From: a virus
Strand: one strand, 5' to 3'
DNA: 43,037 nt
Virus record (IMG/VR): IMGVR_UViG_3300015245_000723
Location: 1-43,037 of that record
The notes under the pieces were generated by a model. It was not told where the DNA came from, ran no database searches, and was given only the letters and a program-made list of their open reading frames with translations. Of the stretch, positions 14,661 to 23,534 are shown piece by piece; position 1 is the stretch's first letter, and the number at the start of each line of letters is the position of its first letter. A program made the translations under genes and the position numbers.

Positions 14661-15224
14661 GTGAACGACACTGCCGCCGCACAGCCCACCGACATCGGGG
14701 ACGTCGCGCTCCCCGAAGTCCTCGTCACGCTGCCACACCTGAAGCGCAAGGACGGACAGCCCGTCACCGTGCTCGTGTGCGGCATCGTCGAGACGCGCCT
14801 GCTGCAAATCCTGAAGGTGCTGCCGGGTCTGACGCCCGACAACCTTCAGGAGAAGATCGCCACGATGACGGAGGACGAAATCGTTGCGACGTTCGAAGCC
14901 ATCGCCCCGCAGATCATCGTCGAGGGCTGCCTTTCGCCGCGGTTCGACCACGCAGGAATCGAGGGGCGCGCACTTCCGTTGCGTGTTCTGCGTGTGGAGG
15001 ATCGCGGTGAATTGCTGATCGGGGTGCTGCGCGCATCCGGATTCATCAGCAAGGAGGCCGAAGCCCTGTCCTTTCGTGATGGAGACGGAGCAGGGCGGGA
15101 AGGTAGCGGAGGAACTGTGGTCACTGGCACGGGCAACGGGGAAGCGGCCAGCGGAGCTTCTGGGATTCCGGATGGCAGCGCCGTTCCGGGTGGTGGACGG
15201 CCGGTGGACGTGGGCGCTTCGTAG
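14661..15224 (+). CDS. tail assembly chaperone, zero-frame product (G-like)
   Basis: A 187-residue protein from GTG 14661 (GAAAGGGAG upstream). The first 138 residues are a well-ordered helical/strand domain (VLVTLPHLKRKDGQPVTVL; VETRLLQILKVLPGLTPDNL). After the codons TCC TTT CGT at 15069-15077 the zero frame becomes low-complexity Gly/Ser until TGA 15224. The overlapping +1 frame is clearly coding. This is the classic G/GT organisation between tail tube and tape measure, so the longer product should arise by frameshifting. The chaperone coats the tape measure during tail assembly. Confidence 0.8.
   Translation: MNDTAAAQPTDIGDVALPEVLVTLPHLKRKDGQPVTVLVCGIVETRLLQILKVLPGLTPDNLQEKIATMTEDEIVATFEAIAPQIIVEGCLSPRFDHAGIEGRALPLRVLRVEDRGELLIGVLRASGFISKEAEALSFRDGDGAGREGSGGTVVTGTGNGEAASGASGIPDGSAVPGGGRPVDVGAS
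15069..15077 (+). other. programmed +1 frameshift site UCC UUU CGU
   Basis: TCC TTT CGT is in the chaperone zero frame. Moving the UUU-decoding tRNA one base to UUC puts the ribosome on GTG at 15076, the first codon of the open +1 frame. This is the same motif as the known influenza A PA-X +1 site (UCC UUU CGU C). A Shine-Dalgarno-like AAGGAGG lies at 15051-15057, 11 bases before TCC. Frameshifting itself is inferred. Confidence 0.65.
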
Positions 15225-15396
15225 CCCGTTCGACCTGACCCCGATGGCCATGCTGGCCGTTGACGCGACCATCATGCGTGGCGCGCGTAAGTATCGTAAG
15301 ATCGCGACCGAGATTGTTCGGACGCACGCGAAGCCGGACCAGATGGGCATTCCTCAAATCGTTCATGCTCTGACGTCCGGCTACATCGAGGGGTAG
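15076..15396 (+). CDS. tail assembly chaperone, frameshift extension (T-like)
   Basis: An open +1 frame of 106 codons after the shift point, TAG at 15394-15396. The segments VAEELWSLARATGKRPAELL, RWTWALRSPFDLTPMAML and MRGARKYRKIATEIVRTH are compositionally normal, helical coding sequence. An open GTG/ATG sits at its start, but the only SD lies about 18 bases upstream, so independent initiation is unlikely. The fusion with residues 1-138 of the preceding gene would be 244 residues. The tape measure gene starts four bases later. Confidence 0.75.
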   Translation: MMETEQGGKVAEELWSLARATGKRPAELLGFRMAAPFRVVDGRWTWALRSPFDLTPMAMLAVDATIMRGARKYRKIATEIVRTHAKPDQMGIPQIVHALTSGYIEG

Positions 15397-15399
15397 CCC

Positions 15400-17175
15400 G
15401 TGGGCGACGTCGAAGAAAAAGTCCGCATCGCGATGGAGGCCCGCGACGCCGCAAGCGCGAGCGTCAAGGGGCTGACCGAGAAGTTCTCCAACCTCACGCG
15501 CGCACTGTCCTCCACCGGCTCCGCGGCTCGCGAACTGCGACTCAGCGAGGCTGTGACCGGCATGACCGAAGCCGGTACGGCGGCGCAGGGGCTCTCCGGC
15601 ACGCTCGGCGTGCTGGCGTCTCCGGGCGGAATCATCGCGCTCGCGGTCGCTGGCCTCGCGTCGCTCGCAACGGTCGGCGTGCTGGCGGCGAAGTCGCTGT
15701 CGGATGTGGTGATCCAGCTTGAGCGCACGGCCGCGCGCACGGGCGTTGCCGCCGAGAACATTCAGGTGCTCTCGCACATCATTGAGGCTGGCGGCGGCGA
15801 TGCCGGAGTTCTCAACATGGCGCTGTCCCTGCTGAACCGTTCCATCGCGCAGGGCGACCCGATGCTGAAGAAGCTCGGCATCACCACGCACGACACCTTC
15901 ACTGCGTTCATGGAATTGGCGCGCATCCTCGGGGACACGCAGGATCAGGCGAAGGCCACGGAAGTCGCGTATCAGTTGATGGGCCGCGGCGCCGGGGCGC
16001 TGCTTCCGTTCAACAAGGCCATCTCGCAGAGCTTCGAAGAGACGAGCACGATGATGAAGAGGAACGGCTCGCTGATCTCCGCTCAGATCGAGCCCGCGAA
16101 CCGGCTGCACCACTCCATCGTCGAACTCGAAGACAAGTGGAAGGGACTGTCGGTCACGCTTCAGACGCTCGCAATCCCCTCTGCGACACTCATCATCAAG
16201 TGGCTGAACGAGGAGTTCGGTCTGCTGATCGTGCTGCCGAAGGCCGTCGAAGCTGTGACTCTCGCGCTGAAGAAGTTCTCCAAGGCCAGCGCCGAAGCGA
16301 AGCCCGCGGGTCCGAGCGCCGCGAAGGAGGCGCAGCTTTTCTCCGAGAGCACGGCGATGTGGCTCGGACAGGTGGCGAAGGCCGTGGAGGCTGTCGGAAA
16401 GTCGGCGAAGAAGGCGGGCAGCGTCATTGACGACATGGACCTCACGAACAAGAAGGAGCCGACCGAGCGCGAGAAGCACATCGCGGAGCTTGCGCGGCTG
16501 CTCGGCGTGAGCACCAGCAAGGCTGAGACGCTGCTGCGCGTGCTGGAGAAGGTGGACGACAAGCGCAAGCGCGAGGCGATCCTGAAGTCACTGGCCGATC
16601 CGGAGGTCCCGACACTGCCGGGCACGGGCGGCACGCTCGAAAAGGCGCGCACGGAAACCGACAAGGCGCTCGACCGGCTGGAACACAGCCCGATGGTCAT
16701 TCTCGACAACTTCAAGAAGGCCATGCGCGAGGCGCTGCGCTTCGGCAACATCATCAGGCAGTCACTCGAAACGGTTCTCAACAGTCTGGCGAGCGGAATC
16801 AACACGGTGCTGAGCGGATTGTTCCAGCACACGCAGACCATCGGTCAGGCCATCGTGACGATCATGAAGTCGGTGCTCGACTCGATCATCCAGATCATCT
16901 CGCAGATTCTCGCGCACCTTGCCATCGCCGGACTGATCAAGCTCGCCAGCGCGCTGCTGACTGGCGGCATCGGCAACATCGGCACGGTCGTTGACACCGT
17001 GGGTAGCGCCCGCGCGGGCAGCGCGCGCGGCGGCGAGGGTGGCGCGCTGGTGGCGGCGCCGAGCATCACGAACGTGTATGCGCTGGACGTGCAGTCGTTC
17101 ATCACGGCGAAGCGCAGTCCGTTCGGCGGAGATCGTCGCGCGAACAAACGCATCCGAATCCGGCAGGACATCTGA
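15400..17175 (+). CDS. tail tape measure protein
   Basis: A 591-residue protein, GTG start. The N-terminal 50 residues are coiled-coil-like (VRIAMEARDAASASVKGLTE). A hydrophobic segment follows (GGIIALAVAGLASLATVGVL, about 75-100), then long helical stretches, and a second hydrophobic region (VLDSIIQIISQILAHLAIAG, about 490-515) near the C-terminus. Position after the chaperones is canonical. It is short for the family; at about 0.15 nm per residue it predicts a tail near 90 nm. It sets tail length and helps DNA entry. Confidence 0.85.
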   Translation: MGDVEEKVRIAMEARDAASASVKGLTEKFSNLTRALSSTGSAARELRLSEAVTGMTEAGTAAQGLSGTLGVLASPGGIIALAVAGLASLATVGVLAAKSLSDVVIQLERTAARTGVAAENIQVLSHIIEAGGGDAGVLNMALSLLNRSIAQGDPMLKKLGITTHDTFTAFMELARILGDTQDQAKATEVAYQLMGRGAGALLPFNKAISQSFEETSTMMKRNGSLISAQIEPANRLHHSIVELEDKWKGLSVTLQTLAIPSATLIIKWLNEEFGLLIVLPKAVEAVTLALKKFSKASAEAKPAGPSAAKEAQLFSESTAMWLGQVAKAVEAVGKSAKKAGSVIDDMDLTNKKEPTEREKHIAELARLLGVSTSKAETLLRVLEKVDDKRKREAILKSLADPEVPTLPGTGGTLEKARTETDKALDRLEHSPMVILDNFKKAMREALRFGNIIRQSLETVLNSLASGINTVLSGLFQHTQTIGQAIVTIMKSVLDSIIQIISQILAHLAIAGLIKLASALLTGGIGNIGTVVDTVGSARAGSARGGEGGALVAAPSITNVYALDVQSFITAKRSPFGGDRRANKRIRIRQDI

Positions 17176-17996
17176 TGTCCACCGTCCGACTCAGCTACAC
17201 GAACTACATGCCGAAGGCGCTGCTGAAGAACGGCACGGGCGGCGGCGCGCCCGCGCGCGACGAGATCGCGGGCTACCCGATGGAGAACGCGCTCAACGTT
17301 GACCGCTACACGCCGTACATCGTGGACTTCGGATCAGACTTCAAGTACGACGTGGACCTCGGAGCGAATCACATTGTCGGACTGATCGCGCTGCTGAACA
17401 TGGGAATCCTCTTCCCCGGCGACGTCGGACTCTACAATGTCAGCCTCGTGGAGTATTCGACGAGCGTGAACGGCTATCCTCCGACGGCACCGTCCTCGTG
17501 GACGTCGGTGCCGGGAGATTGGCCGCTGAGTATCCCTCTGGGTCAGCGTGACATTGGACTCGTGTTCACCAGCGGAGGAGTCCCTGTGACGGTGAACGCG
17601 CGCTACTTCCGCATCCATCTGGACTCTGCCGGGGCGGCATCGCTCGGACGCTTCCATCTCGGCAAGTTCGACTGGGACCCCGGGTTCCTCTACAACCCCG
17701 GCGCCGAGAACGAGCGTCTCTATCGGACCACGCGCCTCATCATGGGTTCGGGCGCTCCGGTGGTGACGCGCGTTGGCCGTGACTCGCGGCGGTTCACGCT
17801 GCCGCTGAATGCCATCACCGACGCGCAGCGTGCAACGCTGAACGCGGTCGCTGATCAGCCGAACCCGTTCGCGTACTTCGACCCGCAGGACGAAGTCCAC
17901 GAGGTCCGGCTGTATCAGGACTCCTTCCAGAGCAATCACATCTGGGCGGCGCCGGGTCTGTGGAACGCGACGATGGCACTTGAGAAGCTCCCCTGA
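17175..17996 (+). CDS. distal tail protein candidate
   Basis: A 273-residue protein coupled by TGATG to the tape measure gene and by TGATG to the tail hub gene. It is β-rich, with an N-terminal discoidin/jelly-roll-like stretch (VDLGANHIVGLIALLNMGIL; ARYFRIHLDSAGAASLGRFH) and a C-terminal domain rich in aromatic strands. The slot corresponds to the distal tail protein (Dit) that links tube and tip. The family match is by position and β content; a carbohydrate-binding function of the first domain is possible. Confidence 0.6.
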   Translation: MSTVRLSYTNYMPKALLKNGTGGGAPARDEIAGYPMENALNVDRYTPYIVDFGSDFKYDVDLGANHIVGLIALLNMGILFPGDVGLYNVSLVEYSTSVNGYPPTAPSSWTSVPGDWPLSIPLGQRDIGLVFTSGGVPVTVNARYFRIHLDSAGAASLGRFHLGKFDWDPGFLYNPGAENERLYRTTRLIMGSGAPVVTRVGRDSRRFTLPLNAITDAQRATLNAVADQPNPFAYFDPQDEVHEVRLYQDSFQSNHIWAAPGLWNATMALEKLP

Positions 17997-20900
17997 TGGC
18001 CTCGCCCGCAACCGCCAACTTCCTCGCTGCGTGGCGCAGTCACACACGTCAGGGCGCGTTGCTCGTGAAGGTCGAGATTTCCGACCCGTCCGCGGAGACG
18101 CTCTACCTGTCGTCGCTCGACCTCGCCACGCCGGACGGCGTCTACTGGGAGCAGTTCATCACCGAGGCGGAGAACATCGAAGCGCCCGGCGACTTCAACG
18201 GCAACACGGTGCAACTGTGCTCGACGTCGTTCACGATGGCGCGCCGGAAGCTGGCGTCTCAGGCAGTGAACGATGACCTGATGGACCACATCGCAGCGTT
18301 CCGCTGGATCGGCGCCACCGTGACGTACTACCTGTGGGAGACGTCGCTCTCGGACTTCGCCGACGCCTTCCAAGTGTTCAAGGGCGTGATCCAGAACTAC
18401 GACGTCGAAGAGAACGCGGTGCTGTTCAGTTGCCTGCAACGCCGCAACTACAACTTCAGCATGACGCCGATCATCGTCTCGAAGGACCGCTTCCCGCGCG
18501 CGCCCGAGACGAGCCTCGGGTCCGTGCTGCCGACCTGCTACGGCGCGCTGCGCGACGTGCCCGCGCGCCCGCCCGCGAGCAACTACGGGGACTTCCAGCA
18601 GGGCATCGTGTCGGTCGCTGGCGGGCGCCGCGCCTTCAAGGGTGTGGTCACGAAAGTCGGCCGCGGCAACGCCACCGAGAAGGGTCAGGTGCTGTTCGCC
18701 GGGCACGCGTGCAAGACGTTCCACGATCAGACGAAGGGCTGCACGCCGTACATCCTGATCGGCGACCGGCTCGCGCAGGTGGACCCGAACAGCGGCACCA
18801 TCGTGAACGGTGCCAGCGGGACCGGCTTCGACATTGACGACATCACCACCACCGACGACGACCCGTTCAACACGTTCTTCCCGATCCCGGCTTCGAACAT
18901 CGTGCTCGTCGGTGCCAACAACGTCGAGTCTCCGCGCAGCGCGCTCGATCCGTACAACGACACCAGCTACGCGCGGCTGGACTGGGACGCGGGCTTCAAA
19001 GAGGTCCGCTTCAACTTCCCCTCGGTGCCTTCGCCGGGCTCGCTGCGCGAAGCCTTCCTCGTCTTCGGCTACACCAGCGTCGGATCAATGGCGAATGTGC
19101 GCCTGCGCGTCGAGGAGGGAGTCGCCAGCAGCAACTACACTCCGACCGGCTCGGCAACGCCGCGCGGAGAATCGTGTTTCATCGCGCCATACGCCGGTGG
19201 TCCGCCCGGATGGGGCGCGTTTCCGCTCCCGAACGCTCCCTACGACTTCGGTGATCAGGGGAAAATCTGGCGTCTCTACTTCACGGCTGCCGCGGCCGGT
19301 GTGTCGCTGAACCTGTTCTACATCGGCATCGTCTGCCGAATCCGTCCCGACTGGCCGGTCATCCACGCCGCGCGGTTCACCTTCCCTCCGGAGCCGCACC
19401 AGAAAGGCATCAAGTCGCGGCATCGGCTGAACTACCCCGTGCCCGCGATCACGCGCGTGGACTCCACGTTCTTCGTCACGTTGGACGGCTACGAGGACAA
19501 CGGCGGCGGCGACTACACGGGCGTCGCGTCGGCGCTGATCGAGCGTCCCTGCGACATCATCACGCACGCGCTCGTGACCTACGGCGCACAGAGTCTGTCG
19601 AACGTGGAGCGTGGGTCCTCGACGTTCGGCAGTCTCGTGCTCGCGCGCGACCTGCTGAAGACTTGGCGTGGCTCGGACATGGTCAATGCCATCGCGGTGA
19701 CTCAGCCGATGGACGTGATCAGCTTCATCGAGGAGATCGCTGGCGACGCATTCTGCCAGCCGTACATCTCCCGGTTCACTGACAAGTGGCATCTCGTGCC
19801 GTGGCGCCGTGCGAGCGCGAGCGACTACGACTTCATCTTCGGGCTGGACCACATCACGGAGCCGACGCCCGCGCTGTTCATGCAGCCGGACACCGCGGCA
19901 ATCACTGCGCTGCGAATCCCCTACGGCTACGACGAGCAGACCGGAACGTACCTGCACGAATGTCGGCTCTCGCCGTCCGACAGCAGTTCGGGCTTCTTCT
20001 ACCGCAACATCCGCGACGGGAACACGGTCGTCATCGCCAGCAAGAACGACCGCATCAATTTCCACGACGGCGCGGACCATACCTGCACGCTCACGGCCGC
20101 GGCATACGTCTCGCTCGGCGCGCTGGCGCTGGAAGCTCAGACGCAGATGCGCTCGGTGGCGGGCGGCGGCATCACGATTGCCGTGGCTCCTTGCTTCGAG
20201 ATCGTCGCATCGTTCAACACGAAGCTGGACTTCAAGTATGGCGGCACGACCTACGCAGCCACCATTGACGTCGGCCACTACTACGACGATCCGAACGCGC
20301 TCTGCGCGAACATCGCGGCGAAGATGAACGCGCTGGCCCCGGCTGCTGCCTTCGCGGTCACGTACAACGCTACGACGAACAAGTTCAAGTTCACCGTGAC
20401 GGGAACGCCTGCCGGTGTCACGGACGGGCTGCTGTTCGGCACCGGCACCAACAAGCTGACGAGCATCGGGCCGACTCTCGGATTCACCTACGCGGACGCC
20501 TCGATCACGGTCCCCGCTTCTTCGGTCTTCGAGGTCGAGCCCGAGAACGTTTACTTCGTGATCGCGGGCGGCACGCTGAAGCTGAAGTGGGAAACCGGCG
20601 CGGATGGACTCAACGCCGGGACGCCGCGCTACGCAGCGTCACTGTTCGGACACGACCCCGTTCGCGACATCAGCGGCACGACCATCCCGCCCCATTCGCC
20701 CGTGCGCGCGCGCGAACTGGCGCAGAAGGCATTGGAAACCGCCTACGGGCCGAAGACCGAACAGGAGACGGTGCTGCGGAGCGTCGTGGACACGGACACT
20801 GCCCGCGAGATTCGGAACCGGCGCGCCTCGCTGACCGGGACGCCGCGGGCCGAGATTCGCTTCATCACCGAGCACGCACCCGATCTGGAGCGCGGGCGCG

Positions 20901-21055
20901 TGATCCAGTTTTCCCATGACTTCACCAGCGTGAGTCACTATCCTGTGTTCGGCTCCGACGGGCTGTGGAGCAGCAAGATTTTCCGCGTCACCGAGGTCAC
21001 GCAGCATCTCGTCTCTTCGTGGCATCAGGAAGTCGTTGCCGTTGAGATCGCATAA
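17996..21055 (+). CDS. large tail tip / hub protein
   Basis: A 1019-residue protein. The N-terminal about 200 residues resemble the DUF2163-like first domain of tail hubs (ANFLAAWRSHTRQGALLVKV; NTVQLCSTSFTMARRKLASQ; GVIQNYDVEENAVLFSCLQR, then CYGALRDVPARPP). The middle is β-rich with repeated Ser/Gly loops, and the C-terminus (GRVIQFSHDFTSVSHYPVFG) is hub-like. It is expected to close the tail tube and hold the receptor-binding proteins. It is the longest gene in the window and overlaps its upstream neighbour by one base. Confidence 0.7.
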   Translation: MASPATANFLAAWRSHTRQGALLVKVEISDPSAETLYLSSLDLATPDGVYWEQFITEAENIEAPGDFNGNTVQLCSTSFTMARRKLASQAVNDDLMDHIAAFRWIGATVTYYLWETSLSDFADAFQVFKGVIQNYDVEENAVLFSCLQRRNYNFSMTPIIVSKDRFPRAPETSLGSVLPTCYGALRDVPARPPASNYGDFQQGIVSVAGGRRAFKGVVTKVGRGNATEKGQVLFAGHACKTFHDQTKGCTPYILIGDRLAQVDPNSGTIVNGASGTGFDIDDITTTDDDPFNTFFPIPASNIVLVGANNVESPRSALDPYNDTSYARLDWDAGFKEVRFNFPSVPSPGSLREAFLVFGYTSVGSMANVRLRVEEGVASSNYTPTGSATPRGESCFIAPYAGGPPGWGAFPLPNAPYDFGDQGKIWRLYFTAAAAGVSLNLFYIGIVCRIRPDWPVIHAARFTFPPEPHQKGIKSRHRLNYPVPAITRVDSTFFVTLDGYEDNGGGDYTGVASALIERPCDIITHALVTYGAQSLSNVERGSSTFGSLVLARDLLKTWRGSDMVNAIAVTQPMDVISFIEEIAGDAFCQPYISRFTDKWHLVPWRRASASDYDFIFGLDHITEPTPALFMQPDTAAITALRIPYGYDEQTGTYLHECRLSPSDSSSGFFYRNIRDGNTVVIASKNDRINFHDGADHTCTLTAAAYVSLGALALEAQTQMRSVAGGGITIAVAPCFEIVASFNTKLDFKYGGTTYAATIDVGHYYDDPNALCANIAAKMNALAPAAAFAVTYNATTNKFKFTVTGTPAGVTDGLLFGTGTNKLTSIGPTLGFTYADASITVPASSVFEVEPENVYFVIAGGTLKLKWETGADGLNAGTPRYAASLFGHDPVRDISGTTIPPHSPVRARELAQKALETAYGPKTEQETVLRSVVDTDTAREIRNRRASLTGTPRAEIRFITEHAPDLERGRVIQFSHDFTSVSHYPVFGSDGLWSSKIFRVTEVTQHLVSSWHQEVVAVEIA

Positions 21056-21067
21056 GGAGGCAGCGCA

Positions 21068-21475
21068 ATGATTCAGAAGGTTGTGCTCCGGGCGCCGCTG
21101 ACCCTTGCCATCAGCGGCTCTGTCAATCTCGATGCGCCCGCGCTCTTCGGCAAGTGCGTGATGTTCCACCTGAAGACTACGAACGTGGCGCAGCCGCTGT
21201 CGGTGTCCATCAGCCACCGGAACAACCCCGGCTCGGGCGCGGGCGTGGACTACTCCGCCGACGAGACCGTTTCCGACCCCTCCGCCTCTACGCGCATGGA
21301 TCTGGGCGGCGTGTTCATCATCGTTTCGATGACGGCCCCGAACGCGCGTCTGCCGCTGAACTACTGCACGCTGAACATCAACAACGGCGCGACGGCGCTG
21401 ACGAACTTCTCGGTGGACGCCTACATCATCCGCGACGACCGCGAGGTCAGCGGAATCGCTCTGCCGATTGCGTAG
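21068..21475 (+). CDS. small tail-associated β-protein, 135 aa
   Basis: ATG after AAGGAGG, with a 12-base gap from the hub gene. The protein alternates short hydrophobic strands and Gly/Asn/Ser turns (VVLRAPLTLAISGSVNLDAP; TMAPNARLP-like loops; FSVDAYIIRDDREVSGIAL), suggesting a β-sandwich tail accessory or fibre-tip protein. It lies between hub and BppU-like gene, where minor tail proteins usually reside. No named family recognised. Confidence 0.6.
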   Translation: MIQKVVLRAPLTLAISGSVNLDAPALFGKCVMFHLKTTNVAQPLSVSISHRNNPGSGAGVDYSADETVSDPSASTRMDLGGVFIIVSMTAPNARLPLNYCTLNINNGATALTNFSVDAYIIRDDREVSGIALPIA

Positions 21476-21476
21476 C

Positions 21477-21575
21477 ATGGACACGGAAGTCAACATGAAC
21501 GGCGGCGACGAAGCCGTCGAGCTTCTGTCGGACGGCGATGCCGAGACGAACATGAACGGCGGAGACGAGGCGTGA
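21477..21575 (+). CDS. 32-residue acidic peptide with internal repeat
   Basis: ATG 21477 lies one base after the preceding TAG, and the TGA overlaps the GTG of the next gene (GTGA). The peptide is acidic and contains NMNGGDEA twice, about 19 residues apart, encoded by two near-identical 24-base segments. There is no Shine-Dalgarno, so it would depend on reinitiation. It may be a coupling peptide rather than a functional protein. Confidence 0.4.
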   Translation: MDTEVNMNGGDEAVELLSDGDAETNMNGGDEA

Positions 21576-22726
21576 ACGAGTTCATCAACGGCGACACGAT
21601 CCGCGGTTTGAAGGTGACGCTGCGCGATGACTCCGGCGTGATCATGAATCTGACCGGCTTCCAGAGCGTCACGCTGATCGCTGAGTGCGCCGACCTCAAT
21701 GTCACGCGGTCGCTTGCTGGCACCATCACCGATGCGGTGAATGGCCTGACGCGCTTCCCCGCTGTCGGGGCGCTCGTCAGCGGTGTGGAAATGGCGGCGC
21801 GCGAGTTCGTGCTGATCACGGCGCGCGTGAAGTTCGTGAACGGGTCGGGCGAGATTGGCTACTCCCGGTCCATCGAGTTCAGGATCGTCTCGAACCCGGA
21901 AGGTGGTGGGATTGACCTCGTGATGACTCCCGCGCTGTTTGCACAGATGTACGAACGAGAGCGCCTGCGGCGGAACACCGAGTATTTCCCGGCGCCCCTC
22001 GACCTTCCGAATATCTCGGCCAACTCGTACAGCGGGACAACGGTAAACGGTGGCCAAAGAACCTCGCGCGGGAGCTTGGGCTTCGTGCGCACTGGCACGC
22101 CCGGCGCGAACCGAATGGAAGAATGCGTCTGCGACCCCGGATACGTGGTGTCGCCGGGAGTCGGGGATGTGTGGTCGGGTCCGGACACTCCGGACGCCAC
22201 CGGCTTCTGGAAGCGTGAGCACTTTGCCTCGGCTATCGTGTCCAATCTTCCCACGCAGCCGGTCCTTCACGCGTCTCCGACAATGTATTCGGGATTTGAA
22301 ATCGCGGCCCTGATGACGCAGCCGCCCTTCGATCTGCCGCCTGATGGTCCCGGTGTCCAGCAGCAGCAGCTTCAGCTTCGTGCTCGCAAGTCGGATGGAC
22401 TTTGGGAACTCGTGCAGGGACTGCCGGGAGCAATTCGGGTTGACCCGCTCGTCGGCGTGCCCTTGTTCACCGCTTCCAATCCCAACGCCTTCCAGCTTGT
22501 CCTGAAGTTCAAGGCGGGCTACTTCCTCAAGGCGTACGTCGGGTATCTCGGCGCAGAGCCGATCCTTGGTTTGGACCTCGGGCCGTCGCAAATGACTCTG
22601 GACCCGGACCAGCCGTGGCCCAATCAAAGCCTCGGGTTCTATGTGACAAGCGGAACCGATGTGCTCGGCCAGAACGGAATGCTTTTCCGCAACTACCTTG
22701 ACGAGACAATCAACTACGAGGCGTAG
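21572..22726 (+). CDS. BppU-like receptor-binding / baseplate upper protein
   Basis: A 384-residue GTG-start protein. Residues 1-110 match the BppU N-terminal fold (FINGDTIRGLKVTLRDDSGV, IMNLTGFQSVTL, NGLTRFPAVGAL, SRSIEFRIVSNP), a domain that docks receptor-binding modules on the tail tip. The remainder is a different β-rich segment with many aromatic residues and a short Gln run (GVQQQQLQLRA), probably the host-recognition part. Position just before the lysis genes fits. The downstream gene starts on the last base of its stop codon. Confidence 0.7.
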   Translation: MNEFINGDTIRGLKVTLRDDSGVIMNLTGFQSVTLIAECADLNVTRSLAGTITDAVNGLTRFPAVGALVSGVEMAAREFVLITARVKFVNGSGEIGYSRSIEFRIVSNPEGGGIDLVMTPALFAQMYERERLRRNTEYFPAPLDLPNISANSYSGTTVNGGQRTSRGSLGFVRTGTPGANRMEECVCDPGYVVSPGVGDVWSGPDTPDATGFWKREHFASAIVSNLPTQPVLHASPTMYSGFEIAALMTQPPFDLPPDGPGVQQQQLQLRARKSDGLWELVQGLPGAIRVDPLVGVPLFTASNPNAFQLVLKFKAGYFLKAYVGYLGAEPILGLDLGPSQMTLDPDQPWPNQSLGFYVTSGTDVLGQNGMLFRNYLDETINYEA

Positions 22727-23244
22727 TGGACCCGATCATCGAGGCCGTTCTCAAGCGTGAGGGAGGCGACTCCGACAGAATTGCTGACCGCGGCGGGCTG
22801 ACGCGCTTCGGCATCACGAAGCCGTTCCTCCGCGACTACGGTTCCGAAGGGCAGACCATCGAGAGCCTGACGATTGATGACGCGCGCACGCTGTATGGCG
22901 TGTTCATGAAGGCGACCGGCATCGCGCGCATCCAGAATGACGTGCTTCGCGGAGTCGTGTTCGACGCCGCGGTGAATCATGGCCCGATCCCCGCGATCAA
23001 GCTGCTTCAGCGGGCGCTTGGAATCCGTGCCGACGGCATCTTCGGTTCTCAGACGCTGGCGGCGCTTCCGTACCTGAAAGCGAACAAGCTGGCGATTCTC
23101 TTCTGCACGCAGCGCCTTCGGCTGTACGCCGAACTGGTGGCGGGCAACCTCGAAGACCGCGACCGCGATGGCATTCCCGACAACGTCGAGATGATCCGCG
23201 GCTGGATCAATCGCACCTGCATTCAGATCGAGGGTCTTGCGTGA
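22726..23244 (+). CDS. endolysin, GH108-like N-acetylmuramidase with peptidoglycan-binding domain
   Basis: A 172-residue GTG-start protein overlapping the upstream stop. The N-terminus has the GH108 signature: IEAVLKREGGD (catalytic Glu 12), then DRGGLTRFGITKPFL. A second domain of the PG-binding-3 type follows (AAVNHGPIPAIKLLQRALGI; ADGIFGSQTLAALPYL). It has no signal peptide or anchor, so release to the cell wall should depend on a holin, and two membrane proteins follow at once. Confidence 0.85.
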   Translation: MDPIIEAVLKREGGDSDRIADRGGLTRFGITKPFLRDYGSEGQTIESLTIDDARTLYGVFMKATGIARIQNDVLRGVVFDAAVNHGPIPAIKLLQRALGIRADGIFGSQTLAALPYLKANKLAILFCTQRLRLYAELVAGNLEDRDRDGIPDNVEMIRGWINRTCIQIEGLA

Positions 23245-23534
23245 TGAACATTCACGTGGATACTAGCCAGATCGTGACGGTCCTCATCGGCGCGGCGCTC
23301 GTGCAGGGACTCATCGGCATCACCGGGTTCCTGATCTTCCGGTCGCAGGCGAGTCTGTGGCACGAAGACAATCAGAAGCGTTTCATGAAGATCGAGGTTG
23401 CACTCGGCATCGAGGACCCTGACGAAGTCGCGTTCATCCGAAAGTCGGAAGCGGACGCGGCGCACAAGCAGATCAACGAGAGGCTGGCGAATCACGAAGG
23501 TCGCATCGGCACTCTCGAAGGGAGGAACAAATGA
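23244..23534 (+). CDS. membrane protein with C-terminal coiled coil, holin-associated candidate
   Basis: A 96-residue protein, ATG 23244 in a TGATG overlap with the endolysin gene (GTG 23241 also possible). One transmembrane helix near the N-terminus (IVTVLIGAALVQGLIGITGF) is followed by a charged helical tail (ADAAHKQINERLANHEGRIG), like XhlA-type lysis accessory proteins though with reversed order. Location between endolysin and a multi-pass protein supports a lysis role. Confidence 0.55.
   Translation: MNIHVDTSQIVTVLIGAALVQGLIGITGFLIFRSQASLWHEDNQKRFMKIEVALGIEDPDEVAFIRKSEADAAHKQINERLANHEGRIGTLEGRNK

Noticed and set aside
16992-16997. TTGACA in the tape measure gene as a promoter -35 box
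   Set aside because: No -10-like sequence occurs 15-19 bases downstream and the site is deep inside a coding region.
20639-22627. A 662-codon minus-strand open frame across the tail hub and fibre genes
   Set aside because: An antisense shadow of clear plus-strand tail genes, with Arg/His-rich composition and no domains.
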